A DNA stretch of 64,000 nucleotides, taken from an uncultured Lachnospiraceae bacterium. Lineage in GTDB: Bacteria; Bacillota; Clostridia; Lachnospirales; Lachnospiraceae. How positions within the stretch are numbered: the first letter of the stretch is position 1; every line of letters begins with the position of its first letter. The stretch lies in assembly GCA_947164865.1 (NCBI GenBank), contig CAMUYA010000007.1, positions 57,696 to 121,695 on the forward strand, given 5' to 3'. The position numbers and the translations under genes are program-made. Of this stretch, positions 1 through 9,309 are shown piece by piece. The notes under the pieces were generated by a model, which saw only the letters and a program-made list of their open reading frames with translations, made no database searches and had not been told where the DNA came from.

Positions 1-350
1 TGTATACCGAAAACAGCAATATCGAGGGATGGTGTCTGTGGCATTATCTGGAATACGGTATCAGCGAGGGCAGATATTCGGGAACCGATTTTGATGTTAT
101 GAACTACGCAACGGCCAACCCGGATGTATTCAAGGCGAATTCATATTATGACGAAGAGGGCAGAGTGCATACGGATTTTGTCGGTATCGCAACTCATTAT
201 CTCGAGTCCGGGCTTCTGGAGGGAAGACCGACCGAAAACGGCGTCTATAATATGAGAGCGCTCCCGGAATTAAGACCGGATGTGATCGATGCATTTGGAT
301 ACGATCGCGCCGCATGGTGCGACTGGTTCATAACCTACGGAGGTAATTGA
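1..350 (+). CDS. C-terminal end of a repeat-bearing surface protein (5' truncated)
   Basis: The reading frame is open from base 3 to the TGA at 348-350, so the gene starts upstream of the window; the first ATG inside it (base 99) is internal. About 115 residues are visible. They form two to three copies of a roughly 45-residue repeat with a motif like HYLExGLxEGR and aromatic-rich NPDVF/LRPDVIDAFG segments. The same repeat forms the C-termini of the two membrane-anchored DUF5722 proteins at 9310 and 11814, so this is probably a related cell-surface protein, possibly a fourth family member. The repeat's function is unknown; attachment to the envelope or glycan is inference. The next gene starts 1 nt after this stop, and its Shine-Dalgarno lies inside this gene's last codons, so the two are co-transcribed. 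Confidence 0.75.
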   Translation, partial: YTENSNIEGWCLWHYLEYGISEGRYSGTDFDVMNYATANPDVFKANSYYDEEGRVHTDFVGIATHYLESGLLEGRPTENGVYNMRALPELRPDVIDAFGYDRAAWCDWFITYGGN

Positions 351-351
351 G

Positions 352-2403
352 TTGAGAGGCATTTCCATAGTGATCCCGGTCTATAAGGATTGGGAAACAC
401 TGAAAAAGTGTATAACATCGCTTATCGAATATTTAGGAGAAAACGATAAGGTTATTATCGTGAACGACAAGAGCCCGATCTGGAAGGAGATGGAGGATAA
501 TATCCTTTCCCTCGTGAAGGGGCGCGAGAATTTTGAGTACTATCTGAATAACGAGAACATGGGCTTTGTAAAGACATGTAACAGAGCCGCACTTGAGCTT
601 GATAAATCGGGCAACGACATACTCCTTCTTAACTCCGACACCGCAGTAACACCCGGTGCGATAGATGAGATGAGAGAGGTCCTTTATCTCTCCGAAAAGC
701 ACGGAATCGTCTGCCCGAGGAGCAGCAACGCAACGCTGCTCACAATGCCCGTTCACAATAATACGGGTGATCTGCTGAGCGAGGAAAAGTCATACAGTGT
801 ATTCACTCAGATGAAGGATGTTCTCCCGAGGTACAGCATCATTCCCACAGGTGTGGGATTTGCATTCCTGATAAGACGTGAACTCATCGACCGGAACGGA
901 CTTTTTGATGAGATATACAGCCCCGGCTACAACGAGGAGAATGATTTCTGCGCACGCGTAAACCAGTACGGTTACAACGTTGTGATGGCTAACAGGGCAT
1001 ATATCTACCATTTTGAGGGAAGAAGCTTTGGCTCATCGAAATCGGAATATGAAGTGAAAAATCACAAGACGTTTACCGACAGATATCCCTATTACGACGG
1101 TCTTGTGGACAGATATTTCAATCAGCATATCAGCCCGCTGGAATACTATGCCGATCTTATCGCGAAGGATGTATATGAAAAGCCCAGACTCCTTATCAGC
1201 CTCTACGAAGTACCCAGTGCATACAACGGGACCGCGCAGTACGGGCTTTCGATAACCAAAGGATTTATCGAGAGATTCAGCGACAAATACGATATACATA
1301 TCCTCATAAATAACGATGCGGATGAATTCCATAAGGTATCGGAGAAATACAAAAATGTATGGCATCCGGACAATATAAACGGAACATTCCATATAGCATA
1401 CGCACCCTCTCAGATAATCCATCTGGAGCATTTATTCATCCTTAACCGCGTTGCGCTTAAATATGTGTTTGCAATGCAGGATATAATCAGCATACGCAGC
1501 CATTATCTCCTTATGCAGGATTATGAGAGACTTGAGATCTTCAGAAAATCCATCGATTACTGCGACGGCATCATAGGGATAAGCGCCTTTTCACTCAAGG
1601 ATACAAAGGATTATTATACCGCGGAATTCGCAAGGAGAGAGATCCCCGAGAAGGTTGTCCGCCATGGTATAAATACGGAATTTTGTGAGAAAAAGTCGGA
1701 CGAATCCCTGCCATTTGACAAGTATTTCATGGTCTACGGCAATTTCTACAAGCATAAATATCTTGCGGAAACGATACCTGTACTCAAAAAGTGCGATGCC
1801 AACTTTATTATCCTCGGCGCAAAGGAAAAAGGAAGGCTTGCTGCCAATGTGTACGGCTACAGAAGCGGCGGACTTACGGATGAATTCATAGAAAAGCTCG
1901 TCAGCTCCTCGACAGCGCTGATCTTCCCGAGCGTATACGAAGGCTTCGGCCTGCCCTTCCTTGACGGTATCAAGTACGACAAAAAGGTGCTGGTGACCAA
2001 CAATGAGCTGAACAGGGAACTAAGAGATTACTTCGACAATTACAGTGAGAATGTTATCCTTTTCGATGAACCCGGAGAGCTCATCGAAAAGACGCGGGAA
2101 GTGCTTGAAAACCCCGAAGTCAGCTATAAGGGCGGCAAAAAGGAAATGCGTACCTGGCAGGATGCGGCAGCGGATATAGACTCATTTGTCGAAGAGATCC
2201 TGGCAAGGCCGCTTGATGCGGAGACACTGACGAGAAGATGGAACGAGTGCAGATATCTCGAGAATGTGCACCGTATGTATATCACAGTTCAGAGCCCAAA
2301 TACCATAAGCAAATGGCTGAGTTTCAAGATATGGCTCAGGGATAATGTCCCCGGCCTGTTCAGATTCCTTCACAAGGCAAAGCGCCTGGGGAGGGAAGAG
2401 TAA
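352..2403 (+). CDS. Bifunctional glycosyltransferase, GT2 domain plus GT4 domain
   Basis: This is a 683-residue cytosolic protein. The start is TTG at 352, chosen because GGAGGT lies at 339-344, 7 nt upstream, and the GT2 fold begins at residue 4 (SIVIPVYKDWETL). Residues about 4-240 are a GT2 (GT-A) domain with the metal-binding loop LLLNSDT (91-97) and an NEENDFCARV segment typical of the rhamnosyltransferase-like subset. Residues about 278-620 are a GT-B domain of GT4 type: an N-terminal Rossmann segment (PRLLISLYEVPSAYNG), HGINTEF, and the donor-site signature SVYEGFGLPF near 527-536. Fused GT2-GT4 proteins usually add two successive sugars to a lipid-linked glycan. Substrates cannot be read from sequence. 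The short basic C-terminus may mediate membrane association. Confidence 0.85.
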   Translation: MRGISIVIPVYKDWETLKKCITSLIEYLGENDKVIIVNDKSPIWKEMEDNILSLVKGRENFEYYLNNENMGFVKTCNRAALELDKSGNDILLLNSDTAVTPGAIDEMREVLYLSEKHGIVCPRSSNATLLTMPVHNNTGDLLSEEKSYSVFTQMKDVLPRYSIIPTGVGFAFLIRRELIDRNGLFDEIYSPGYNEENDFCARVNQYGYNVVMANRAYIYHFEGRSFGSSKSEYEVKNHKTFTDRYPYYDGLVDRYFNQHISPLEYYADLIAKDVYEKPRLLISLYEVPSAYNGTAQYGLSITKGFIERFSDKYDIHILINNDADEFHKVSEKYKNVWHPDNINGTFHIAYAPSQIIHLEHLFILNRVALKYVFAMQDIISIRSHYLLMQDYERLEIFRKSIDYCDGIIGISAFSLKDTKDYYTAEFARREIPEKVVRHGINTEFCEKKSDESLPFDKYFMVYGNFYKHKYLAETIPVLKKCDANFIILGAKEKGRLAANVYGYRSGGLTDEFIEKLVSSSTALIFPSVYEGFGLPFLDGIKYDKKVLVTNNELNRELRDYFDNYSENVILFDEPGELIEKTREVLENPEVSYKGGKKEMRTWQDAAADIDSFVEEILARPLDAETLTRRWNECRYLENVHRMYITVQSPNTISKWLSFKIWLRDNVPGLFRFLHKAKRLGREE

Positions 2404-2528
2404 AGTATGATATAGAATAATAAAAGCGGTAAAAAAACAGCATTAAAACGATAGGATAGAACAATAGAACGATAGAAATCACTAAAAACAAAAATAGCAA
2501 GAAAAAATTTAGAGAGGGATGTAACAGA

Positions 2529-4637
2529 ATGAAAACAAGAAAGATCACGCGAACAGTTTTGTCATTTCTGATGGCCGTAGCATTGGCCTTCACAGCGGTG
2601 AGCTTCACGGCTCCCGGAACGATCAGTTCATATGCTGTGGAAAATTACGGAAGCCTTAACGACTATCCGTTCACCATAAGCGACGTACGTGATGGCAGCA
2701 GCCATTCCTTTACGGCGAACAGCAGCGGGGTAAAGGTTCTTGTATACGGTGATATTAACGGCTGCTCAAATACTATGGCAGCTGTAAACTCTCTTTCGGG
2801 AATGCTTCCCTTTCTGGAGGGTGTAAAGGCATACGAACTGGATTCAGACAGCGAAGGTGAGGTCAGCGCATTAAGAACTCAGGCATCCAGGCTTGATCCG
2901 GGTAAGAATCTTGCAATAGCAAAGAGGGAAAATGATTCTCTGGAAACATATTGGGAATGTACAAGCAAGGTGCTGAATCCGGAAGAAGGCTTTGTGCTTC
3001 CGCTCATTGTGTATGTAAACGGAGACGGGAATATCTACGATTATAGCACAGGATATGTTTCTGATACGAAGATTCTTGCCACCCTCGTTGAAGGCGGCGT
3101 GGAGGACACATATACCGGAAGAACAATTTCACCTGTCGATCTGGGAGTGCAGACACATACATGGGACGAGATAAGAGCGTTTGTGAATTCTCATCCGGTG
3201 AATTTTAACGCCGGTCCCGTATATAATGTTGAGCCGAGTTCCGCTAATCCTTATAACATCGGAGAAGTAGCACAGTCCACCTTAACAGAAGGACTTAATG
3301 CGGTCAATCAGATGAGATATATAGCAGGATTATCATCGGATGTAACGCTCTATGACGATTATAATACCTATGCTCAGGCTGCATCGCTTGTAGATGCGGC
3401 AAATAATGAGCTTTCTCATTATCCTGCTCAGCCCGCCGGCATGGCCGACGATCTGTACAGTATCGGATACGAAGGGGCATCCCATTCAAACATAGCAATG
3501 GGATTTTCATCACTCTCTTTATCCATTGTATCCGGATATATGTGTGACGGAGATAGTTCAAATATCAGAACGGTTGGACACCGAAGATGGATACTCAATC
3601 CCAATATGGAAAAAACGGGCTTTGGAATAGTCCCCAGTCAGGAAGGATATTATTACTCTGCGATGTACTCCTTTGACAATGGAGGATCGTCTACAGCTAC
3701 AGTGTCCATGTGGCCTGCCATGAACATGCCGGTTGAGTATTTCAAAAGCAACTATCCATGGTCATTCAGCACCGGCGCCAGTGAGAGATACAGTGAAGTG
3801 TCTGTAGAGCTGAAAAACAAAAACACCGGTAAGACATGGACGTTTAACAAAGATACTAAGTTGGGATATTTCAGCTTAGATAACAATGGTTACGCTATAC
3901 CGGGATGCATTATCTTTAGGCCTAATGATATCGAGATAAAAAGCGGAGATGTGTACACTGTGACGATTTCCGGAGTGAGGGGCGGTGCAAACATACAGTA
4001 CGACGTCAACTTCTTCAGCCTGAGCGGAAACGATAACGGCGGAAACAACAATGGCGGCGGAAGCAATGACGGCGACAGTAACGGAGGAGAAAACGACGGC
4101 GGAAGCAATGACGGCGGCAACATTCAGGAAGAGACAGAGGAAGCATTAAACAGGATCGAGAATGAGGAAACGCCTGCACCCGAAACCGTTAACATGTACA
4201 GACTCTACAACCCCAACAGCGGTGAGCATTTCTACACTTCCAAAATGAAGGAAGCCAAGTCTCTGATAAATGGCGGATGGAAATACGAAGGAGTGGCATG
4301 GGTGGCACCGAAGGAATCAAGCAAACCGGTTTACCGTCTCTATAACAACATTTCCGGTGAGCACCACTATACAACCAGCATGAGGGAAGCAAAGAATCTC
4401 TACACCACAGCCAGCGGAAACAATACTGATGAAGACATAATAGGCCAGGGCTGGGATTTTGAGGGCATCGGCTGGTATTCCGCAGATGACGGAACTGCGC
4501 TTTACAGACTCTACAACCCCAACGCCACAGGCGATAAGGAACCCGGAAGCCATCACTATACAAAGAGCAAGAAGGAACGGGATACCCTTATGGCCATAGG
4601 CTGGAGAGACGAAGGCATAGGCTGGTACGGACTGTGA
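2529..4637 (+). CDS. Secreted thioredoxin-like / CAP-domain protein with DUF5648 tail
   Basis: This is a 702-residue exported protein. A signal peptide is clear (basic MKTRKITR, hydrophobic core, likely cleavage near SSYA at about residue 36), and AGAGAGGGA lies just upstream of the ATG. Residues about 50-195 look thioredoxin-like, but the usual CxxC is replaced by NGCSNTM, so a redox role is doubtful. Residues about 245-370 are a CAP/SCP-like domain (LNAVNQMRYIAGL, ELSHYP, VGHRRWILNP). A beta-rich segment follows, then a Gly/Asn/Asp/Ser linker (about 500-528), then three YRLYNP-type repeats to the C-terminus (about 555-702) matching DUF5648. The same tail ends the DUF5722 protein at 14942, which suggests a shared surface- or glycan-targeting module. 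The 125-nt gap upstream is A-rich with short GATAGAA-like repeats and no clear terminator. Confidence 0.85.
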   Translation: MKTRKITRTVLSFLMAVALAFTAVSFTAPGTISSYAVENYGSLNDYPFTISDVRDGSSHSFTANSSGVKVLVYGDINGCSNTMAAVNSLSGMLPFLEGVKAYELDSDSEGEVSALRTQASRLDPGKNLAIAKRENDSLETYWECTSKVLNPEEGFVLPLIVYVNGDGNIYDYSTGYVSDTKILATLVEGGVEDTYTGRTISPVDLGVQTHTWDEIRAFVNSHPVNFNAGPVYNVEPSSANPYNIGEVAQSTLTEGLNAVNQMRYIAGLSSDVTLYDDYNTYAQAASLVDAANNELSHYPAQPAGMADDLYSIGYEGASHSNIAMGFSSLSLSIVSGYMCDGDSSNIRTVGHRRWILNPNMEKTGFGIVPSQEGYYYSAMYSFDNGGSSTATVSMWPAMNMPVEYFKSNYPWSFSTGASERYSEVSVELKNKNTGKTWTFNKDTKLGYFSLDNNGYAIPGCIIFRPNDIEIKSGDVYTVTISGVRGGANIQYDVNFFSLSGNDNGGNNNGGGSNDGDSNGGENDGGSNDGGNIQEETEEALNRIENEETPAPETVNMYRLYNPNSGEHFYTSKMKEAKSLINGGWKYEGVAWVAPKESSKPVYRLYNNISGEHHYTTSMREAKNLYTTASGNNTDEDIIGQGWDFEGIGWYSADDGTALYRLYNPNATGDKEPGSHHYTKSKKERDTLMAIGWRDEGIGWYGL

Positions 4638-4656
4638 TCACTGGAGGAGATGCCGC

Positions 4657-5022
4657 GTGGAAGCAAATAAAGAATCGATAAAAATCTCAGACTCAAAAAG
4701 AGAAGAAGAATTAATAAAGCAGATAGAACAGCTTGAGGGAAGGCTGGCTGCTTATACCGATATTTCAAACGGAAAAGATGCTGCGCTCATAAGGCTTGAA
4801 AAAGAAAATGAGAGACTTAAAGAGAACTGTGCAGAGCTGGAACGTGAAAAAGAGGAACTTAAAAGAAAAATAGAAGAACGCGGAAATGAAAATGAAGCAC
4901 TAAAAAAAGAAAATGAGCTAATCAAAGAGGAAAACAAAGCTTTGAAGAACAGAAAAGTTGTAAGGCTTGTCGACAGGACATCTCAGATGGTCGGGTCGTT
5001 AAACCCGAAAAAACAGCCTTAA
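4657..5022 (+). CDS. Small coiled-coil protein, function unknown
   Basis: This 121-residue protein starts at GTG 4657, with GGAGGAG at 4643-4649 just upstream. Nearly all of residues 10-95 is charged and heptad-like (runs of LEKEN, LEREKEELKRKIEE, LKKENELIKEEN), predicting one long coiled coil. The last 25 residues (KVVRLVDRTSQMVGSLN) form a short basic amphipathic stretch of the kind found at the end of coiled-coil glycosyltransferases in such loci. No enzyme motif is present. A scaffold or chain-length role would fit the neighbourhood but is only inference. It lies 19 nt after the CAP-domain gene and is the last gene before the loaP leader. Confidence 0.7.
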   Translation: MEANKESIKISDSKREEELIKQIEQLEGRLAAYTDISNGKDAALIRLEKENERLKENCAELEREKEELKRKIEERGNENEALKKENELIKEENKALKNRKVVRLVDRTSQMVGSLNPKKQP

Positions 5023-5038
5023 AAAGCTGATCCGAGGC

Positions 5039-5069
5039 GTAAACATTGGTTTGCGTTTACCCTGTTTTT
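5039..5069 (+). terminator. Weak terminator-like hairpin before the loaP leader
   Basis: The 6-bp stem GTAAAC (5039-5044) / GTTTAC (5055-5060) has a 10-nt loop and is followed 4 nt later by TTTTT (5065-5069). The stem is AT-rich and short, so it is at best a partial terminator for the preceding gene. The -35 part of a candidate promoter overlaps it. Confidence 0.35.
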
Positions 5070-5079
5070 GTGGTAAAAT
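5051..5079 (+). promoter_or_regulatory. Candidate promoter for the loaP operon
   Basis: TTGCGT (5051-5056), a 17-nt spacer and TAAAAT (5074-5079) would start transcription near 5086. The -35 match is poor (3 of 6). TATAAG at 5081-5086 is an alternative -10 with TTTACC (5056-5061). Position supports it: it precedes a long untranslated leader and the regulator gene. The match alone is weak. Confidence 0.3.
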
Positions 5080-5089
5080 ATATAAGGTT

Positions 5090-5267
5090 AGGTTTGCCTT
5101 GAATTTCAATATCTGAGGGGCATAAAACCATATGTAACACAGTCATGACTCCCGTGGATAGAAATGGTCGCAGGGGCGCCTTTAAGGAAAGGGGACGAAA
5201 CAGGGGAAAACGTGAACCGGCCTTATACGAGGCAGGATGGCGGAGCTTACCCTGAATGTAAAAGGAT
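5090..5267 (+). promoter_or_regulatory. Structured ~180-nt leader before loaP-like gene, candidate antitermination RNA
   Basis: This purine-rich untranslated stretch has several local inverted repeats: the palindrome AGTCATGACT (5141-5150), CCTTT (5179-5183) / AAAGG (5188-5192) with loop AAGG, and GCCT (5220-5223) / AGGC (5230-5233). It contains no convincing ORF; the ATG at 5256 is followed at once by TAA. LoaP proteins are known to bind a small RNA hairpin in the leader of their target operon to make RNA polymerase terminator-resistant. I did not match this leader to a known riboswitch. Its role as a LoaP target is inference from position and structure. Confidence 0.4.
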
Positions 5268-5837
5268 TTGAATACCGAAGAAAAGTGGTACGTTATACAG
5301 ACAAGGACGGGAAACGAAGATAAAGTCAGGGAGATCTGCGATATCCGTCTTGAGAAAAAGTATGTGGACAGGATATTTGTCCCCAAAATAGAATTAAAGA
5401 AAAAATATCGCGGAGAATGGCAGAAGGTTAAAAGGCCAATGTATCCGGGGTATATTTTTTTTTCAGTAAGGGATATTGAAAGTGAAGAAACTAGCAGCAC
5501 AGTGACGGGATCACGGGCCGTTGATGACTTTTATCTGGAACTCAAAAAGATACCCTATCTTACAAAGATCCTCGGAGCTGACAGGATCGCGGTACCGGTT
5601 TCCGAAGAAGACAAAAAGAGGGTGGAAAGCTTTATCGGAGAAGGCGAGACTGCCGAGCTTTCGGTAGGAGTGATAGAGGGAGATAAAGTAAGGATATTTG
5701 AGGGGGCTTTGACAGATCATGAAGCTCTGATAAAAAGGATTGACAGACACAAAAGGACAGCTCTGGTCGAGACAGAATTTCTGGGAGAAAAACGCCTGAT
5801 AGAAGTAGGGCTTGAGATAATCCTTAAAAGCGTATAG
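5268..5837 (+). CDS. loaP: LoaP-like specialised NusG paralog, transcription antiterminator
   Basis: This 189-residue protein has an N-terminal NGN domain (KWYVIQTRTGNEDKV near the start; MYPGYIFF around 64-71) and a C-terminal KOW domain (GDKVRIFEGALTDHEALIKRI, about 136-165), the standard NusG layout. Its place at the head of a polysaccharide operon, rather than beside secE, marks it as a NusG specialised paralog of the LoaP group. These paralogs are recruited to RNA polymerase on long polysaccharide or antibiotic operons and suppress intrinsic termination. The start is a TTG with AAAGGA only 2 nt upstream, and no better in-frame start exists because a TAA precedes it. Translation is therefore probably weak. 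The gene lies 20 nt upstream of the next one. The assignment to LoaP over RfaH or UpxY is by lineage and context. Confidence 0.75.
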   Translation: MNTEEKWYVIQTRTGNEDKVREICDIRLEKKYVDRIFVPKIELKKKYRGEWQKVKRPMYPGYIFFSVRDIESEETSSTVTGSRAVDDFYLELKKIPYLTKILGADRIAVPVSEEDKKRVESFIGEGETAELSVGVIEGDKVRIFEGALTDHEALIKRIDRHKRTALVETEFLGEKRLIEVGLEIILKSV

Positions 5838-5857
5838 GACCAAAAGGAAAACAAAGA

Positions 5858-8800
5858 ATGGCAAAAGTTAAAGAAACAAACAGCTTCTGGTATGATCTCG
5901 GATTCAGAGTCGGAGGACCGTTATACAAAGGTCTTCTTGAGTGGATCGAAGAAGAAGCGGTAAACACCGGAAAAGAGGTATTTTTCATTTCCGGATCAGG
6001 ATACAATCTATACGCTTTACTTAAGAACAAGGGCTATACCAATGTAAAATATGTCGATCTATCAGATGATCGGACCGACAACAGAGAAAAGGCAGCCGAT
6101 GAGCTTAAGACGTCAGGGATCCTTAATGATGATGTTATGATCTTCGACTGCGGCTGGGAAGGCGATTTTCAGTTTTATCTTGAAGAGTACAAGGAATCGA
6201 ACGGAATAAACAAAAGGCATGAGTTTTATTATCTCGGGATCCTCAACACCGAGAAAAGCCGCAGCCAAATGAGGGGGAAGAAGTACAAGACCTTCCTTTT
6301 CGATTATTGGAATAATTTCAATATTCAGGTTATCGTTTCCACAGATATGGCAGTTTTCGAACTGTTCTTCCTAAAATCCGCGTCGGAAGACGGCAATGCG
6401 AAAGCCTATAAAAAAGATATCTTCAAGGGAATAAGTTCTTACATCGACAAGAACAGCGACGGGGAGAAAAAGACAGGAGCCGAAGCATCGGTATTCCTGT
6501 GCGTGGAACAGCTTGGACATATGGCATTTTCACCCGAAGAAAAGGAAGCCGAGCTTATAGGCGACCTGACTTATGAAGGGTGTTTTCTTGATAAGGAATA
6601 CTGGGGAAAGAAAATGGCCTTTGTCACGGACGATGAACTGGATGCGGATCCCGATACGCCGATCTGTTGGAAACAGGGGCTGATATCGAGAGGCGATATT
6701 CCCTTTGAAACAAAAAAACGTGTTGCACAGCGATACGGAATGGCTTTCCCTGAGAATAAAGAGCTGAAAGAACTGCATCTTGAAAGAGAGGTCAGCTTCA
6801 GGAATTACGAAAGATGGCTGAGAAACGCCGAGAAGCAGACCATTTCGGAAAAAAAGGCTGAAGAAAAGATTCTGTTTTCTGTCATAGTTCCCGTATACAA
6901 TGTTGTTGCTTCACAGCTCAGAGATTGTATAGATTCTGTGATGTCACAGACATATACAAAGCTTGAACTGATACTTGTTGAGGACTGCTCGACTCAGCCC
7001 CATGTTATTCCGACATTAAAAGAGTACGAAGGCAATGACCGGATAAGGATAATCTACAGAACAGAGAACGGTAATATCTCCAAAGCCACAAATGACGGAA
7101 TCTTTGCCGCAAAGGGCGATTTCATCGCATTTATGGATTGCGACGATGTCCTGGCGGAACATGCTCTGAATGAAATGGCTCTGAAACTGGAAGAGAATCC
7201 GGAACTGGATTTTATATACAGCGATGAAGATCACCTGAGTGAAGACGGCAAAGTAAGACATCTGCCCTTTTTCAAACCCGAGTGGTCGCCGGATCTGTAT
7301 ATGTATATGAATTACACAAACCACCTCTCGGTATTTCGTGCTTCACTGGCGAAGCAGACCGGCGGTCTTAGAACGGAGTATAACGGAAGTCAGGATTATG
7401 ATTTCACTCTCAGGTTTTTGGAACTGACAGATAACAAAAAGATCGGTCATGTCGCAAAGATCCTCTACCACTGGAGAGAGAGAAGAGAGTCCGTTGCATT
7501 TGATATAGGCTCCAAGAGTTATGCCGTGATAGCTGCGGGGAAAGCCAAAGAAGATGCAATACTTCGCCGAGGGTTGAAGGCACATCTTGAATTCGTCCAG
7601 GAAAGCATGCAGTATTACACCGTCTACGAGACCGAAGGAAATCCTCTGGTAAGTATAGTTATTCCCTCCAAGGACAATTTCAAGATCCTGAAACAGTGTA
7701 TTGATTCTATTCAGAAATTTACCACTTACACCAACTATGAGATCATAGTAGTGGATAACGGAAGCCGCACTGACACAAGAACGGATATTTCACTATATCT
7801 TGCGGGGATAGGGGCCAAGTATCTTTACGGAGAGTATCCCTTTAATTTTTCACTGATGTGTAATAAGGGTGCCGAAGCTTCAAGAGGAGAATATATTCTT
7901 TTTCTCAATGACGATATTGAGATCTTCCGTCCCGACTGGCTTGAAAGAATACTGGGTCAGGCTATGCAGCCTCATACGGGTGCGGTAGGAGCCAAACTTT
8001 ACTATCCCGGGACAACAACCATCCAGCACGGAGGAGTTATCAACACGGCAGAAGACCCCGAACATCTCTTTATCGGAGGCCGGGATGAATACGAGCAGTA
8101 TTTCCAGCTCCACAGAGCTGTTTTGGATTGCATCGCCGTGACCGGAGCGTGTCTCATGGTTTCGGCCGAGAAATTCAGGAAGGCGGGGGGATTCGACGAG
8201 AGCTTCCCGATCGCATACAACGATGTCGATCTTTGCTTTAAACTGCACAAACTGGGTTATTACAATGTGATACGGCCGGACAGCCTTGCGTTCCACCATG
8301 AATCCCTGAGCCGCGGAACCGATCAGATGGATGAGGACAAGCTTCTTCGCCTGGGAAGAGAACGCAGAGCGCTGTACAGAAAGCACCCGGATCTTCAAGG
8401 TGCAGATCCTTTTATGAACAGCAACCTTCGGACATATTCATTGGAATTGGAACCCATTGAGAAATATGAAAAGGTTGAAGCCGTCGATCTGAACGGAGCC
8501 GTACCGGGCGGGATAGCATCCATTGATTCAACCGTGATAACAGAAAATATCGTTGTCAGGGGCTGGTCATTCCTTCAGGGAAGGGATGATAACGAAGAGC
8601 TTGTCAGATACCTGCTTCTGGAAGATCCTTACGGAAGGGTGCTGAAGGCAGGGCTTTGCAGATGGGACAGAGGGGATGTTCAGAGCATCTACCCCGATGA
8701 GCCCGGAGCTCTTATGAGCGGATTTATATGCCTCCTTAAAAAAGAGGACATCAGGATAGATGTTATTCCGTATCGTCTTGGTGTAATGACGATTGGTAAG

Positions 8801-9298
8801 GAAGGTGAAAGGATCGTAACCTGGTGCGGGCAGAAGATACCGGTTATGAGAGAGCCTTTCCCTAAGAAGCAGTATAGCAAGATAGCAGACTTACCGTTTA
8901 AAGCAGCAGGGACTGCAGAAAAAACAGAAAGCAACAGCTCCGACGAAATCCCGGGCGTCATCTGGGGAATGGATGATATCTCATCAGATGAGTACACACT
9001 CAGCATCGAGGGTTATGCTTTTGCGGATACACCTTATCATTACGATTACGACACATTCATAGAGATCGCCGGAACCGTATACACCGTTCAGAAAATGGAG
9101 AGAGCGGATGTTGCAGCGGTTTACCCCGAGAAGCATTACCTTTACTATACGGGATTCAGGTGTCTGATCCAAAAAGAAACGCTATCCGGAGCCGGCGGAG
9201 AGAAAGATGATCCGGAGATAATCATCCGGCTGAAAAAAAAGCATTACCGGGGAGGAGAGGAAATCCTGATCCATACCGGGAAATCGGCCAGGATATGA
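5858..9298 (+). CDS. Giant glycosyltransferase with two GT2 domains and an N-terminal HAD-linked domain
   Basis: This is 1146 residues. Residues about 9-300 (LGFRVGGPLYKGLLEWI, FFISGSGYNLY, MIFDCGWEGDF) match the middle region of the protein at 26495, where it follows a HAD phosphatase-like domain; here the HAD part is absent. A first GT2 domain begins near 341 (SVIVPVYN) with FMDCDD at about 425-430 and YSDEDHL. A second starts near 598 (VSIVIPSKDNF) with LFLNDDIEIF (about 681-690) and NDVDLCFKL. The C-terminal 270 residues are beta-rich and unrecognised. The likely role is processive or two-step assembly of a cell-surface glycan on the cytoplasmic face. ATG start, with AAAACAAAG upstream. 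The next gene begins 11 nt after the stop. Confidence 0.82.
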   Translation: MAKVKETNSFWYDLGFRVGGPLYKGLLEWIEEEAVNTGKEVFFISGSGYNLYALLKNKGYTNVKYVDLSDDRTDNREKAADELKTSGILNDDVMIFDCGWEGDFQFYLEEYKESNGINKRHEFYYLGILNTEKSRSQMRGKKYKTFLFDYWNNFNIQVIVSTDMAVFELFFLKSASEDGNAKAYKKDIFKGISSYIDKNSDGEKKTGAEASVFLCVEQLGHMAFSPEEKEAELIGDLTYEGCFLDKEYWGKKMAFVTDDELDADPDTPICWKQGLISRGDIPFETKKRVAQRYGMAFPENKELKELHLEREVSFRNYERWLRNAEKQTISEKKAEEKILFSVIVPVYNVVASQLRDCIDSVMSQTYTKLELILVEDCSTQPHVIPTLKEYEGNDRIRIIYRTENGNISKATNDGIFAAKGDFIAFMDCDDVLAEHALNEMALKLEENPELDFIYSDEDHLSEDGKVRHLPFFKPEWSPDLYMYMNYTNHLSVFRASLAKQTGGLRTEYNGSQDYDFTLRFLELTDNKKIGHVAKILYHWRERRESVAFDIGSKSYAVIAAGKAKEDAILRRGLKAHLEFVQESMQYYTVYETEGNPLVSIVIPSKDNFKILKQCIDSIQKFTTYTNYEIIVVDNGSRTDTRTDISLYLAGIGAKYLYGEYPFNFSLMCNKGAEASRGEYILFLNDDIEIFRPDWLERILGQAMQPHTGAVGAKLYYPGTTTIQHGGVINTAEDPEHLFIGGRDEYEQYFQLHRAVLDCIAVTGACLMVSAEKFRKAGGFDESFPIAYNDVDLCFKLHKLGYYNVIRPDSLAFHHESLSRGTDQMDEDKLLRLGRERRALYRKHPDLQGADPFMNSNLRTYSLELEPIEKYEKVEAVDLNGAVPGGIASIDSTVITENIVVRGWSFLQGRDDNEELVRYLLLEDPYGRVLKAGLCRWDRGDVQSIYPDEPGALMSGFICLLKKEDIRIDVIPYRLGVMTIGKEGERIVTWCGQKIPVMREPFPKKQYSKIADLPFKAAGTAEKTESNSSDEIPGVIWGMDDISSDEYTLSIEGYAFADTPYHYDYDTFIEIAGTVYTVQKMERADVAAVYPEKHYLYYTGFRCLIQKETLSGAGGEKDDPEIIIRLKKKHYRGGEEILIHTGKSARI

Positions 9299-9309
9299 CT
9301 GACTGAAAG

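Noticed and set aside
3890..4123. Minus-strand proline/leucine-rich ORF
   Set aside because: It is the complement of the Gly/Asn linker of the secreted CAP-domain protein; low-complexity antisense reading without ribosome site.
5090..5267. Known riboswitch (cobalamin, c-di-GMP, TPP) or SRP/RNase P RNA
   Set aside because: I compared remembered consensus blocks of these RNAs and found no match; only generic hairpins are visible.
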